Notes: generated by a model not told the origin, from the sequence alone. A stretch of DNA of 64,000 nt from Thiobacillus sp. (GCA_020057245.1 JAGVGD010000012.1:34216-98215), one strand, 5' to 3'; counted from the stretch's first letter, positions 9,775 through 18,909 are shown. Program-made: numbers and translations.

Positions 9775-11787
9775 GTGCGTCCCCTGTTAGTCAAATTCGG
9801 GCCGGCGCTGCTGGTGCTGGCCGGCGTGCTGTCGGGAATCCTGTTTACCCTGCAGACCCTGGGTGCGGCCGATGCGCACATGCGCGAACAACGGCTGACC
9901 GAAGTCCGTTTGATGGAACGCACGTTCGACTGGACCGCGGTACAGGCGCTGCGTGGCGAGCCGGGCGATGCGACACGGCCCGAATATGTTCGTATCAAAC
10001 AACAGCTCGAAGCCTTGCGCAGCGTGAGCTCGCAGTACCGCTTCGTCTATCTGATGGCCCTGCGGGGCAAGGAGGATGTCCGTTTCCTGGCGGACTCCGA
10101 GCCGCCTGGATCACCTGACTTCTCTCCTGCCGGCATGCCGTATGGCGAGGCCACCCCGCAGCTGGTCGGCCTGTTTTCCGGTGGTCAGGCGCTCGCCGAA
10201 GGGCCGGTCAAGGATCGCTGGGGTATGTGGGTCAGCGCACTGGTGCCGCATGTCGACCCGCAAAGCGGGCGGGTGCTGGCAGTACTGGGGCTCGATGTCG
10301 ATGCCCGTGAATGGCGACGCACGTTATGGCAGGCGGCCCTGCTGCCGCTTGGGGCGACCCTGGCCTTCGTGCTGGTGTCCGGTCTGATGCTGCGCCAGCG
10401 CGCCCGTACCCGCAAGGAGCTTGCGCGGCTCAAGTCGTCCGAAGATCAGCTGTACGAACAGGCGCATCACGACAGCCTCACCGGCCTGCCCAATCAACGC
10501 CTGCTGGCCGATCGCATGCACCAGGTGCTGTCGCATGCGCACCGGATGGAAAGCCGGGCGGCGATCCTGTTTCTCGATCTCGACCGCTTCAAGAACGTCA
10601 ATGATTCGCTCGGCCATGCCATGGGCGACGCTTTGCTGTGCGAGGTGGCCAGGCGCTTGCGTGCGCTGGTACGCGAGGACGACACTGTGGCGCGGCTGGG
10701 GGGCGACGAGTTCGTGATTCTGCTGCCCGAGTATCTGCATGACGATGATGCGCGCCACGTGGCCGAGAAAATCATTGCCGAACTGGCCAAACCGATCACG
10801 GTGGGCGGCCAGACCGTGTCGGTGGGCGTGAGTATCGGTATCGCGCAGTATCCCGACGATGCGCTTGACTCAGCGGGCTGGCTGGCCTGCGCCGACCGCG
10901 CCATGTACGCGGCCAAGGACAGCGGCCGCAACACCTATCAGTTCGCCGACCCGTTGCAGAATGCGCGCGCGCGGGAACGGCTGTCGATCGAAACCGGCCT
11001 GCGCCAGGGGCTCGCCCACGGCGAGTTCGTGCTGTATTACCAGCCGGTATTTTCGCTGGCGCATGGGGGCCTCACCGGAGTCGAGGCGCTGGTGCGCTGG
11101 AATCATCCGGAGTGGGGGCGGGTGGAGCCGGCGCGCTTTATTCCAGTGGCCGAGGATTCCGGCCTGATCGTGCCGCTGGGCGACTGGATCCTCGCCGAGG
11201 CCTGCAGTGCCGCGCAACGATGGAACCGTCAGGGCGCTCCGGCAGTGCCTGTCATGGTGAACGTGTCGGCCTTGCAGTTGCGTCGCCCGGGCTTCGATGG
11301 CCGGGTGGCCGAGGTGTTGCAGGAGACCAGCTTGCCGGCAAACCTGCTGGAACTCGAGTTGACCGAGACGACCATCATGCAGGAAACCCTGGTGGGCTCG
11401 GCCATGCTGGGCCGCCTGGCGGAAGAGGGCGTGCGTCTGGCCATCGACGATTTCGGCACGGGTTATTCCAGTCTCGCCTACCTGCGGCAACTCGACGCCA
11501 CCCGCCTGAAAATCGACCGCAGCTTTGTCGCGGACATGGTCGAGGATGCCGAGGCGCGTGTCATCGTGACCAGCATGATGGGGCTGGCGCGTGCACTGGG
11601 CCTGAAAGTGACCGCTGAAGGCGTGGAAACCGGGGCGCAGCTTGAATTGCTGCGGACCTTGGGATGCGATGACGTGCAGGGGTTTTATTGTGCGCGGCCG
11701 ATGCCGGAAGCGGACTTCCTGGCGCGCCTGCCGGACTGGATGAACGGCGGCTTCAGTCCAGCCAGCGCACCAGATAAAACAGCTTGA
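9775..11787 (+). CDS. Membrane-anchored GGDEF-EAL protein (c-di-GMP turnover), 'A'
   Basis: This is a probable bifunctional or switchable c-di-GMP synthase/phosphodiesterase. The ORF track opens inside der; I chose GTG 9775, giving 670 residues with 'MRPLLVKFGPALLVLAGVL'. The order is: TM1 near residues 8-26; a periplasmic sensor-like region of about 155 residues; TM2 near 185-207; a GGDEF domain with intact 'LGGDEF' near residue 308, with inhibitory-site RxxD as 'REDD' five residues before it; and an EAL domain with 'GVEALVRW', 'ELTETTIMQ', 'IDDFGTGYSS' and 'AEGVET'. Both catalytic signatures look intact. The final 35 bp overlap the convergent small gene at 11753. The ligand of the periplasmic region is unknown. 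Confidence 0.92.
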   Translation: MRPLLVKFGPALLVLAGVLSGILFTLQTLGAADAHMREQRLTEVRLMERTFDWTAVQALRGEPGDATRPEYVRIKQQLEALRSVSSQYRFVYLMALRGKEDVRFLADSEPPGSPDFSPAGMPYGEATPQLVGLFSGGQALAEGPVKDRWGMWVSALVPHVDPQSGRVLAVLGLDVDAREWRRTLWQAALLPLGATLAFVLVSGLMLRQRARTRKELARLKSSEDQLYEQAHHDSLTGLPNQRLLADRMHQVLSHAHRMESRAAILFLDLDRFKNVNDSLGHAMGDALLCEVARRLRALVREDDTVARLGGDEFVILLPEYLHDDDARHVAEKIIAELAKPITVGGQTVSVGVSIGIAQYPDDALDSAGWLACADRAMYAAKDSGRNTYQFADPLQNARARERLSIETGLRQGLAHGEFVLYYQPVFSLAHGGLTGVEALVRWNHPEWGRVEPARFIPVAEDSGLIVPLGDWILAEACSAAQRWNRQGAPAVPVMVNVSALQLRRPGFDGRVAEVLQETSLPANLLELELTETTIMQETLVGSAMLGRLAEEGVRLAIDDFGTGYSSLAYLRQLDATRLKIDRSFVADMVEDAEARVIVTSMMGLARALGLKVTAEGVETGAQLELLRTLGCDDVQGFYCARPMPEADFLARLPDWMNGGFSPASAPDKTA

Positions 11788-12004
11788 AGCCTTCGGACGA
11801 GCGCGACGGCCCGCTGGCGAGCGCGGCGTGGCGGCTCTTTGCCGGGTCGGCATGCGCCAGTGCATCAGCTTCGCTGGGATAAATCTCCACCACGCCTTCG
11901 GGAAAACGATTCCGCTTTTTGCCGGAAGGCGAATAAATCACCACCGCCGAGGTGCCGACGACCTTGGATTCGACATCGGTGAACAGGCTGGTGGCTTGCG
12001 GCAT
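11753..12004 (-). CDS. Small conserved hypothetical protein (83 aa)
   Basis: I do not recognise a named family. The 83-residue soluble protein starts 'MPQATSLFTDVESKVVGTS' and ends 'FKLFYLVRWLD', with a central 'GVVEIYPSEADALAHADPAK'. There is no signal peptide, membrane segment or Cys motif. It lies 12 bp downstream of another small minus-strand gene (12017-12301), so the two probably form one transcript. Its last 35 bp overlap the end of the GGDEF-EAL gene on the plus strand. That it is a real gene rests on its clean pairing with the upstream gene and on the absence of any plus-strand gene over most of it. Confidence 0.6.
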   Translation of the reverse strand: MPQATSLFTDVESKVVGTSAVVIYSPSGKKRNRFPEGVVEIYPSEADALAHADPAKSRHAALASGPSRSSEGFKLFYLVRWLD

Positions 12005-12016
12005 CTCGTTCTGGGT

Positions 12017-12301
12017 TCAGTGCGACTTTTTGGGAATGCTGCTGATCTTGACGGCGTGGGTGTTCGGCGTGTCGTCGGTGAAGTGCGGGCGCTCGTCCAG
12101 GGTGCGGCCGGTCAGTTGCGACAGTTCGGTTTCGCGGACGGAAATCACCATCAGGCAATCCTTGATGCCGAGCACGGTGGCCTCGGACAGCGGGCTGGGC
12201 TTGCCGTTGCGCGGCGCGGTGTCGCGCACGATGGAAGTCAGCGTCTTGCGCATCATGCGCATCAGGCGCTGTTCGTCGTGCAGGGCTTTTTCATTGTCCA
12301 T
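12017..12301 (-). CDS. Small conserved hypothetical protein (94 aa)
   Basis: The ORF track extends to 12436, but the likely start is ATG 12301, giving 'MDNEKALHDEQRLMRMMRK' and 94 residues. The N-terminal half is a charged helix. The middle ('SIVRDTAPRNGKPSPLSE', 'GIKDCLMVISVRETEL') resembles short betaproteobacterial proteins that I recall being labelled, doubtfully, as segregation/condensation protein A. It is far too short to be real ScpA, so I leave it unnamed. It is cytoplasmic and soluble in appearance, and is followed at 12 bp by the 83-residue gene on the same strand. Confidence 0.65.
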   Translation of the reverse strand: MDNEKALHDEQRLMRMMRKTLTSIVRDTAPRNGKPSPLSEATVLGIKDCLMVISVRETELSQLTGRTLDERPHFTDDTPNTHAVKISSIPKKSH

Positions 12302-12472
12302 GGGAAGGGCTCCAGAGTGTCGGCAAAGTTCTGACATTGTCGGTGTCGGTCCGCGCCACGTCAACGCAAGGCCCTGATTGCCGGGGGGATAAAGTGTCCG
12401 AGTGGGGGCATAAGCAGAATGAACTGCCGCCGTCATAAGGCTGTTTTATGCTTGCGGAAGGAGGAAGTGCCC

Positions 12473-13561
12473 ATGTCCGAAATTCAGGCTGACACCCAAG
12501 ATGTCCGCGAAATCCGTATCAACCCGATTGTGCCGAGCGAATCGGTTCTGGTCGCCACCGCGCGCAGCATGCGCCCGAAGAAGGCCGAGGAGCTGGCGCC
12601 GCGCGATACGCGCAAGCACGTCGAAACCTGCCCGTTCTGCCGTGGCAACGAACACAAGACTCCGCCGCAGATCATGGCCTGGCCGGGGGCGGGCGATTGG
12701 GATATCCGCATCGTGGAAAACCTCTATCCGGTACTGGGCGACGACCGCGCGCAGGCCGGCTTCAATTTCGGCTTGCAGCAGACCATCGATGGCTACGGGC
12801 GGCATGAGGTCATCATCGATCACCACGAACACGGCATCGCCGTTCATGAAATGTCCGAATCGCATCTGGCAGGCCTGTTCGGCGTCTATCAGATGCGGAT
12901 GCGGCAGCTGTTCGAGTCGGATGAGCGCTTGAAATACGTGCTGATTTTCAAGAATTTCGGTCCTGCGGCCGGGGCCTCGATCCCGCACACGCATAGCCAG
13001 GTGATCGCCATGCCGGTGGTGCCGGTCAACGTCGATGCCGAGGTGAAAAACAGCGCCGCGCACTATGACAAACACCATCACTGCATTTTCTGCGCGCTGA
13101 TCGACGAGGCGCTGACTTTCGAAGCGACGATCTACGATCGCGCGTCCGGCGCGGTGCGGCGCAAAATAAACGTCGGCCAGTATGTGGTCGAGCGCGGCGA
13201 AAAATTCATCGCGATCAAACCGTTCGCCAGCCGCTACGAATGGGAAGTGCATATTTTGCCGCTCGCCCACCAGGCCGATTTTCTGGACCTGCGTGCAGAA
13301 GATCTGCCTGATCTGGCCCGGGTGCTGAAACGCACCATGGCGCGGCTGGACGCCGTTATCGGCGGGGCGCAATACAACTTCTTTTTGCACACGGTGCCGC
13401 ATGACGGGCAGCAGGGCGCGCACGCGCACAGTTATCACTGGCACCTGGAAATCTGCCCGCGCACCTCGATTCCAACCGGCTTCGAGCTCGGCTCGGGCCT
13501 GTTTGTCAACACCATCAATCCGGAACAGGCCGCCGAACGCTTGCGCGCAATCGCTTTGTAG
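12473..13561 (+). CDS. GalT-like nucleotidyltransferase of the HIT superfamily
   Basis: The protein resembles galactose-1-phosphate uridylyltransferase and the related ADP-glucose phosphorylase/DUF4921 group. Start ATG 12473 follows a strong GGAAGGAGG and gives 362 residues. Visible motifs are an N-terminal zinc-type 'CPFCRGNEHKTPP', a second 'HHCIFCALIDEAL', the catalytic region 'GASIPHTHSQVIAMP', and a C-terminal 'HWHLEICPR'. Classical GalT has HPHxQ at the active site; here it reads HTHSQ, so the exact substrate is uncertain. No galactose operon is nearby, though galU is at 46.2 kb. It sits between two c-di-GMP genes, so a role in nucleotide-sugar supply is possible but inferred. Confidence 0.8.
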   Translation: MSEIQADTQDVREIRINPIVPSESVLVATARSMRPKKAEELAPRDTRKHVETCPFCRGNEHKTPPQIMAWPGAGDWDIRIVENLYPVLGDDRAQAGFNFGLQQTIDGYGRHEVIIDHHEHGIAVHEMSESHLAGLFGVYQMRMRQLFESDERLKYVLIFKNFGPAAGASIPHTHSQVIAMPVVPVNVDAEVKNSAAHYDKHHHCIFCALIDEALTFEATIYDRASGAVRRKINVGQYVVERGEKFIAIKPFASRYEWEVHILPLAHQADFLDLRAEDLPDLARVLKRTMARLDAVIGGAQYNFFLHTVPHDGQQGAHAHSYHWHLEICPRTSIPTGFELGSGLFVNTINPEQAAERLRAIAL

Positions 13562-13611
13562 CAATCGGCTGGGGCTAGAATGGCATTCTGTTAACTGCCG
13601 CAAGGTTTGTC

Positions 13612-15426
13612 ATGCCGACAGATTATCTTCCCCCTCCCGAACAGGCGCTCGTCAGCTATGGTGACGCACACGTCGTGCGTTTGAACGCGCTGTGGAAGCT
13701 GTCCGTGCAACCCGGGCTCAGCGACGCCGAGCGCATCCACGCCATGCTGGACATGGCGGCGGACGTGCTGGACATGGACCTGGTGATGCTGGGCGATTTC
13801 GGCGAGAGCTACACGGCGCGCTATGTCAGCGACCGGCTCGGCGTGCTGCCCGAGGGCACGCAAATGGTGGTGGAGACGGTGCTCTGCCACGCGGTGCACC
13901 TCAGCCGCGAACCCAGCCATATTCCCGACCTGCGCGAACACCCGGTCTACGCCAACCACGCGCTGGTGAACCAGCTTGGGCTGCGGACCTACTCCGGCTT
14001 GCCCGTCACGGCCGGGGACGATGCGCGCTGGGTGCTGGCTTTTTTGCGCCAGCGCTGCGACGCGCCGCCCCTGGCGGTCGATATCGCCTACATGGGATTG
14101 ATTGCGGACTGGCTGGGCAATACGCTGCATCAGGCCGCGCATAAACGATTGCTTGAGCAGATAGCCTTGACCGATCCGCTGACCGGCCTGCCCAACCGGC
14201 GTGCAGCAGAGGAGCGCCTGCAGATGGAGGTCGCGCGATTTTCGCGCGACGGCAACGGCTTCGCGCTGGTGTTGCTGGATATCGATCACTTCAAGATGGT
14301 GAACGACCGTTATGGCCATGCGGTCGGGGATGAGGTGCTGAAGGTCATGGCGCACCGTTTTGAAGCCGGGCAGCGCGAAGGCGACTGGGTTGCGCGTTGG
14401 GGCGGGGAAGAGTTTCTGTTCGTAATGCACGGCAGCCTGGCGGACGACGCGGTCGGCACCATGGGGCGCTTGCTCAATCGGTGCCGTGCAGAACCGGTCC
14501 CAACCAGCATCGGCGGGATTCCCTTGAGTTTTTCGGCGGGGGTGGCTGCGTTTGACCCGCAAGATACCGATATCGAAGTCGTGCTGGAAAGAATCGACCA
14601 TGTCCTGTATCAGGCCAAGGCCAACGGCCGCGACCAGATCCGGTTGGCCGAGCAGCGTGGGGACAAGACGCCCTGGAATGGATCGCTGCTGCGTCAGGCA
14701 CTGGCGGACGGGCGGGTGCGCTACGCCACGCAGGCGATCGTCGATCTGCAGAGCGGCCAGGTGGTGGCCGACGAAGCGCTGGCGCGGATCGAGACGCCAT
14801 CCGGCGACATTGTCGAGGCCAAGGATTTCGTCGAGCTGGCCGAAGGCCTGGGTTTGATGGCCGAAATCGATCGTCAGGTCACGCGCGATGTGATGCGGAC
14901 CTGTGTGGCGCGGATGGAGGGCGGCGGCGCGTCCGGCTTTGCGCATTTCGTGAATGTGTCGCCACAGTTTCTGGCGCGCCATGATCTGGTAGAAGAGCTG
15001 CTTGGCAACGCCATGAATTTTTGCCAGGGCTGCGGCGTGACGCTGGGGCCGGTCAAGCCCATCGTGCTGGAACTGACCGAGCGTCAGCACGTTGTCAGTC
15101 TGGACAAGCTGCGTGCCGATCTGCAGCCCTTCATCGATTTTGGTTTTCGCCTGGCGCTGGACGATTTTGGCAGCGGTTATTCGTCCTATCTGTATCTGGC
15201 GAACCTGCCGGTGAGCTTCCTCAAAATCGAGGGGTGGCTGGTGCAAAACATGAGTAAGGACCGCAAAGTGGCCGGTATCGTCGAGAGTCTGGCAAATTTT
15301 GCGCGCAAGGAAGGGGTGCTGACCGTGGCAGAGCATGTTGAAGATGCAGAAACAGCCCGCATATTGGCTGACATGGGCGTGGATTACGGCCAGGGTTGGC
15401 ATTTCGGCCGCCCGCAACTGGTTTGA
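13612..15426 (+). CDS. Soluble GAF-GGDEF-EAL protein (c-di-GMP turnover), 'B'
   Basis: This 604-residue protein has no membrane segment. The order is: a GAF-like sensor near residues 35-175 ('IHAMLDMAADVLDMDLVML', 'LREHPVYANHALV', 'TYSGLPV'); a GGDEF domain with 'GGEEF' near residue 264 and an RxxD inhibitory site 'REGD' five residues upstream; and an EAL domain with 'DEALARI', 'VNVSPQFLARH', 'ELTERQHV' and 'LDDFGSGYSS'. The usual AEGVET is 'AEHVED', a mild departure, so phosphodiesterase activity is likely but not certain. It differs in origin and layout from the other three GGDEF-EAL proteins, which are membrane-anchored. The gene is followed at 52 bp by hflX. Confidence 0.9.
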   Translation: MPTDYLPPPEQALVSYGDAHVVRLNALWKLSVQPGLSDAERIHAMLDMAADVLDMDLVMLGDFGESYTARYVSDRLGVLPEGTQMVVETVLCHAVHLSREPSHIPDLREHPVYANHALVNQLGLRTYSGLPVTAGDDARWVLAFLRQRCDAPPLAVDIAYMGLIADWLGNTLHQAAHKRLLEQIALTDPLTGLPNRRAAEERLQMEVARFSRDGNGFALVLLDIDHFKMVNDRYGHAVGDEVLKVMAHRFEAGQREGDWVARWGGEEFLFVMHGSLADDAVGTMGRLLNRCRAEPVPTSIGGIPLSFSAGVAAFDPQDTDIEVVLERIDHVLYQAKANGRDQIRLAEQRGDKTPWNGSLLRQALADGRVRYATQAIVDLQSGQVVADEALARIETPSGDIVEAKDFVELAEGLGLMAEIDRQVTRDVMRTCVARMEGGGASGFAHFVNVSPQFLARHDLVEELLGNAMNFCQGCGVTLGPVKPIVLELTERQHVVSLDKLRADLQPFIDFGFRLALDDFGSGYSSYLYLANLPVSFLKIEGWLVQNMSKDRKVAGIVESLANFARKEGVLTVAEHVEDAETARILADMGVDYGQGWHFGRPQLV

Positions 15427-15478
15427 TCAAAGGGTGATGGGACGATGGGCGGGATGGCGGATATAAAGGGACGTTCGG

Positions 15479-16633
15479 TTGTTTGACCGCCATCAGGGCG
15501 GCGAACGCGTCATTCTGGTCGCGCTCGATTTCGGCATGCCCGACTTCGCCGAAAGCGTGGCCGAATTGCGGTTGCTGGCGACCGGCGCCGGGCTGGAAAT
15601 CCTCGGGGAGGTACAGGGCAAGCGCAGCCGCCCGGACGCTGCCTTGTTCGCTGGCAGCGGCAAGGCAGACGAAATTGCTGCCCTGGTCGCTGCCGCCGAG
15701 GCCGATGTGGTGATATTCAATCATGAGCTGTCCCCGGCGCAGGAACGCAATCTGGAACGCCGTCTGCAGTGCCGGGTGATCGATCGCACCAGCCTGATCC
15801 TGGATATCTTTGCCAGCCGCGCGAAAAGCGCAGAGGGCAAGTTGCAGGTCGAACTGGCCCAGTTGCAGCACCTGTCCACCCGCCTGGTACGCGGCTGGAC
15901 TCACCTCGAGCGGCAGCGTGGCGGGGTCGGCATGCGGGGACCGGGTGAGAAGCAACTTGAAACTGACCGCCGCCTGCTTGGCGTGCGCGTCAAGGCGCTG
16001 CGCGAACGGCTCGCCAGGCTGGGCAAGCAGCGTCGCACCCAGCGGCGCTCGCGTGATCGCCAGCAGGTGCTGTCGGTGGCGCTGGTGGGCTACACCAATG
16101 CCGGGAAATCCACGCTGTTCAATGCCCTGACGCGTGCCGGCGCCTACGCCGCCGACCAGTTGTTTGCCACGCTGGATACCACCACCCGCAAGCTGTATCT
16201 GCCTGGGCTGGGGGAAATCGTGCTGTCGGATACAGTCGGCTTTATCACGCGCTTGCCGCACGATCTGGTGGCGGCGTTCCGCGCCACGCTCGAGGCGACC
16301 GCCGAAGCCGATTTGCTGCTGCATGTGATTGATGCTTCGAGCCCGGGGCGCGAACGGCAGATCGAGGCTGTCGAAAAAGTGCTGGGCGAGATCGGAGCCG
16401 ATACGGTTCCGCAGCTTCGCGTTTACAACAAGCTCGATTTGACGGGCGTTGCGCCAGGGGTGGGGCGTGACGAATATGGTAAACTGCAGAGCGTTTATGT
16501 GTCCGCGCAAACCGGCGCGGGGCTTGAACTTTTACGTGAGGCGCTGTCAGAAATCCTGAGCGCCAACCGCGTTCAGAACGAGGCTGCAGCACACGACAAA
16601 GCTGCTTTTTCTCCTATGGTTCACACTGCATAA
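15479..16633 (+). CDS. hflX: GTPase HflX
   Basis: HflX is a ribosome-splitting GTPase active under stress. The 384-residue protein begins with a TTG codon ('MFDRHQGGERVILVALDFG'). An in-frame stop lies 15 bp upstream and no ATG or GTG is available, so TTG is the only reasonable start. The N-terminal HflX domain shows 'LFAGSGKADEIA' and 'RSLILDIF'-type sequence, the glycine-rich 'LERQRGGVGMRGPGEKQLE', then the G domain with P-loop 'GYTNAGKSTLFNALT' and 'SDTVGFITRLP'. It is 12 bp before hflK. In many relatives hfq precedes hflX; it does not here. Confidence 0.95.
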   Translation: MFDRHQGGERVILVALDFGMPDFAESVAELRLLATGAGLEILGEVQGKRSRPDAALFAGSGKADEIAALVAAAEADVVIFNHELSPAQERNLERRLQCRVIDRTSLILDIFASRAKSAEGKLQVELAQLQHLSTRLVRGWTHLERQRGGVGMRGPGEKQLETDRRLLGVRVKALRERLARLGKQRRTQRRSRDRQQVLSVALVGYTNAGKSTLFNALTRAGAYAADQLFATLDTTTRKLYLPGLGEIVLSDTVGFITRLPHDLVAAFRATLEATAEADLLLHVIDASSPGRERQIEAVEKVLGEIGADTVPQLRVYNKLDLTGVAPGVGRDEYGKLQSVYVSAQTGAGLELLREALSEILSANRVQNEAAAHDKAAFSPMVHTA

Positions 16634-16644
16634 AGTAATCAAAT

Positions 16645-17832
16645 ATGGCCTGGAACGACCCGCAATGGGGCAATAAAGGGGGGGGCGGCAAAAACAGCGG
16701 CCCGCCTGACCTGGATGAAATGTGGCGCCGTATCAACGCGCGGCTGAACGGCATGTTCGGCGGCAAGGGGGGCGGGCCGGAAGGCGGATCCCCTGACGTC
16801 ATGCCGGGTGGCGGCAATCTGGTGGGCTTGCTGGCAGGGCTGGTGGCACTGGTGTGGCTGGCCAGCGGGTTTTACATTGTCGACCAGGGTCAGCGTGGCG
16901 TGGAGTTGCGTTTTGGCAAATACGTCGAAACCACCCAGCCGGGGCCGAACTGGCACATTCCGTGGCCGATCGAATCCCGCGAAGTGGTGAATATCGATCA
17001 AGTTCGCACGGTTGAAATCGGCTATCGCACCAATGTCAAAAACGAGATGCTGCGTGAGTCGCTGATGCTCACCGACGACGAAAACATCGTCGATCTGCAA
17101 TTCGCCGTGCAGTACATCATCAAGGACCCCAAGGATTTCCTGTTTGTTAACCGCGCCACGGAAGAAGCGGTGCGGCAGGTGGCCGAGAGTGCGATGCGCG
17201 AGATCGTCGGCAGAAACAAAATGGACTTCGTGTTGTACGAGGGGCGTGCGGATATCGCAGCACGTGCCAAGTCCCTGACACAACAGATTCTCGACCGCTA
17301 CAAGACCGGTGTCACGGTCAGTCAGCTGACGCTGCAGAACATCCAGCCGCCCGATCAGGTGCAGGCCGCATTCGATGATGCGGTCAAGGCCGGACAGGAC
17401 CGTGAGCGGCTGAAGAACGAGGCCGAGGCTTATGCCAATAACGTGGTGCCGCGTGCGCGTGGTTTCGCTTCACGTCTCAAGGAAGAGGCCCAGGGGTATC
17501 AGCAGTCGGTGATCGCAAACGCCGAGGGCGAAGCGAACCGCTTCTCCCTGGTTGTCACGCAGTATGCGAAGGCGCCGCAGGTGACGCGTGAGCGGATATA
17601 TCTCGACACCATGCAGACCGTGATGAACAACACGACGAAAATCCTCGTCGACCAGAAGGGCAACAGTCTGTTGTATCTGCCGCTCGATAAATTGCAGCAG
17701 ATTGTCGGCCAGCCATCAGCTGCCGAGCCGCTGTCGCAATTGCCTGCTGCCGAGTCGGCATCTGCCGCAACGTCGGCTGACCCGCGCTCGCGCGACGCTT
17801 TCCGCAGCCGTGACCGGGAGGATCGGCCATGA
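16645..17832 (+). CDS. hflK: FtsH protease modulator HflK
   Basis: HflK forms with HflC a periplasm-facing cage around the membrane protease FtsH. The 395-residue protein has a glycine-rich N-terminus ('GGGGKNSGPPDLDEMWRR'), a membrane segment near residues 56-76 ('LVGLLAGLVALVWLASGFY'), then an SPFH/band-7 domain ('GVELRFGKYVETTQPGPNW') and a coiled-coil with 'ARGFASRLKEEAQGYQQ'. The ATG of hflC overlaps its stop. Order and length are standard. Confidence 0.96.
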   Translation: MAWNDPQWGNKGGGGKNSGPPDLDEMWRRINARLNGMFGGKGGGPEGGSPDVMPGGGNLVGLLAGLVALVWLASGFYIVDQGQRGVELRFGKYVETTQPGPNWHIPWPIESREVVNIDQVRTVEIGYRTNVKNEMLRESLMLTDDENIVDLQFAVQYIIKDPKDFLFVNRATEEAVRQVAESAMREIVGRNKMDFVLYEGRADIAARAKSLTQQILDRYKTGVTVSQLTLQNIQPPDQVQAAFDDAVKAGQDRERLKNEAEAYANNVVPRARGFASRLKEEAQGYQQSVIANAEGEANRFSLVVTQYAKAPQVTRERIYLDTMQTVMNNTTKILVDQKGNSLLYLPLDKLQQIVGQPSAAEPLSQLPAAESASAATSADPRSRDAFRSRDREDRP

Positions 17833-18710
17833 AATTCAACTTTGCGCCCGTTTTGATCGGGCTTGTCGTGCTGGCCGTGGTGCTGAGCGGCAGCATGTTT
17901 ACCGTCAACCAGACCCAGAATGCGCTGGTGTTCCAGCTCGGGGAAGTCGTATCGGTCAAAACAAAACCGGGCTTGTATTTCAAGCTGCCGCTGGTGCAGA
18001 ACGTGCGTTTCTTCGACACGCGCATTCTGACCCTCGACGATTCCGATCCGGAGAGCTTCATCACTTCGGAAAAGAAAAACGTGCTGGTGGACTCCTTCAT
18101 CAAGTGGCGCGTCGTCAATGCCAAGCAGTTCTACGTTTCGGTGGGTGGCGACGAGAGCCGTGCGGCCATCCGGCTGAAGCAGACCGTGAATGATGGATTG
18201 CGCGCCGAGTTCGGCAAACGCACGATTAACGATGTGGTGTCGGGCAAGCGCGATGAGGTGATGCAAGCGATTCGGAATCAGGCGGACCGCTTCGCCAGCA
18301 CACTGGGGGTACAGGTGGTCGATGTGCGCATCAAGCGGGTCGAACTGCCGGCGTCGGTTTCCGAAAACGTGTATCGCCGGATGGAAGCTGAACGCAAGAA
18401 GGTGGCCAACGAGTTGCGCTCGACCGGCGCGGCGGAAGCCGAAAAAATCAAGGCCGATGCAGACAAGCAGAAGGAAGTGATCGTTGCCGAGGCTTATCGC
18501 GATGCACAGGGCGTCAAGGGCGAGGGCGATGCCAAAGCATCTGCGGTCTACGCGGCGGCCTATGGCAAGAACCCCGAGTTCTATGCGTTCTATCGCTCGA
18601 TGCAGGCGTATCGCGAAAGCTTCAAGAGCAAGAGCGACATGATGGTGCTCGACCCCAGCGCTGCCTTCTTCAAATACATGAAGAATCCGCGTGCTGCCGG
18701 TGGTCAATGA
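17829..18710 (+). CDS. hflC: FtsH protease modulator HflC
   Basis: HflC is the partner of HflK in the FtsH-modulating SPFH complex. The 293-residue protein has an N-terminal membrane anchor near residues 5-24 ('APVLIGLVVLAVVLSGSMF'), the band-7 domain ('NALVFQLGEVVSVKTKPGL') and a C-terminal coiled-coil 'EAEKIKADADKQKEVIVAEA'. It overlaps hflK at its start and the DUF2065 gene at its end (both ATGA), so the three are a translationally coupled unit. Confidence 0.96.
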   Translation: MKFNFAPVLIGLVVLAVVLSGSMFTVNQTQNALVFQLGEVVSVKTKPGLYFKLPLVQNVRFFDTRILTLDDSDPESFITSEKKNVLVDSFIKWRVVNAKQFYVSVGGDESRAAIRLKQTVNDGLRAEFGKRTINDVVSGKRDEVMQAIRNQADRFASTLGVQVVDVRIKRVELPASVSENVYRRMEAERKKVANELRSTGAAEAEKIKADADKQKEVIVAEAYRDAQGVKGEGDAKASAVYAAAYGKNPEFYAFYRSMQAYRESFKSKSDMMVLDPSAAFFKYMKNPRAAGGQ

Positions 18711-18895
18711 CCGGCATTGACTGGCTTGCTGCAATTGGCGTGTTGCTGGTGATCGAAGGGGTGCTGCCATTTGCTGCACCCGCGGTCTGGCGCGATGGCT
18801 TTCGTCGGATGCTGGAACTCAGCGATGGCCAATTGCGTTTCATTGGCGCTGCCTCGATGTTGGGCGGCGTTTTTTTGTTGATTTTGTTGAATTGA
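18707..18895 (+). CDS. DUF2065 small inner-membrane protein
   Basis: This 62-residue protein is almost entirely two membrane helices, near residues 3-24 ('IDWLAAIGVLLVIEGVLPF') and 44-60 ('FIGAASMLGGVFLLILL'). They flank the short basic loop 'WRDGFRRMLELSDGQL' that marks DUF2065 (YjeT-like). It is coupled to hflC by an ATGA overlap and sits before hisZ, the usual position in betaproteobacteria. Its function is not known. Its steady company with hflK/hflC suggests a link with FtsH regulation, which is inference only. Confidence 0.85.
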   Translation: MTGIDWLAAIGVLLVIEGVLPFAAPAVWRDGFRRMLELSDGQLRFIGAASMLGGVFLLILLN

Positions 18896-18909
18896 ATTGT
18901 TGAACCGCA

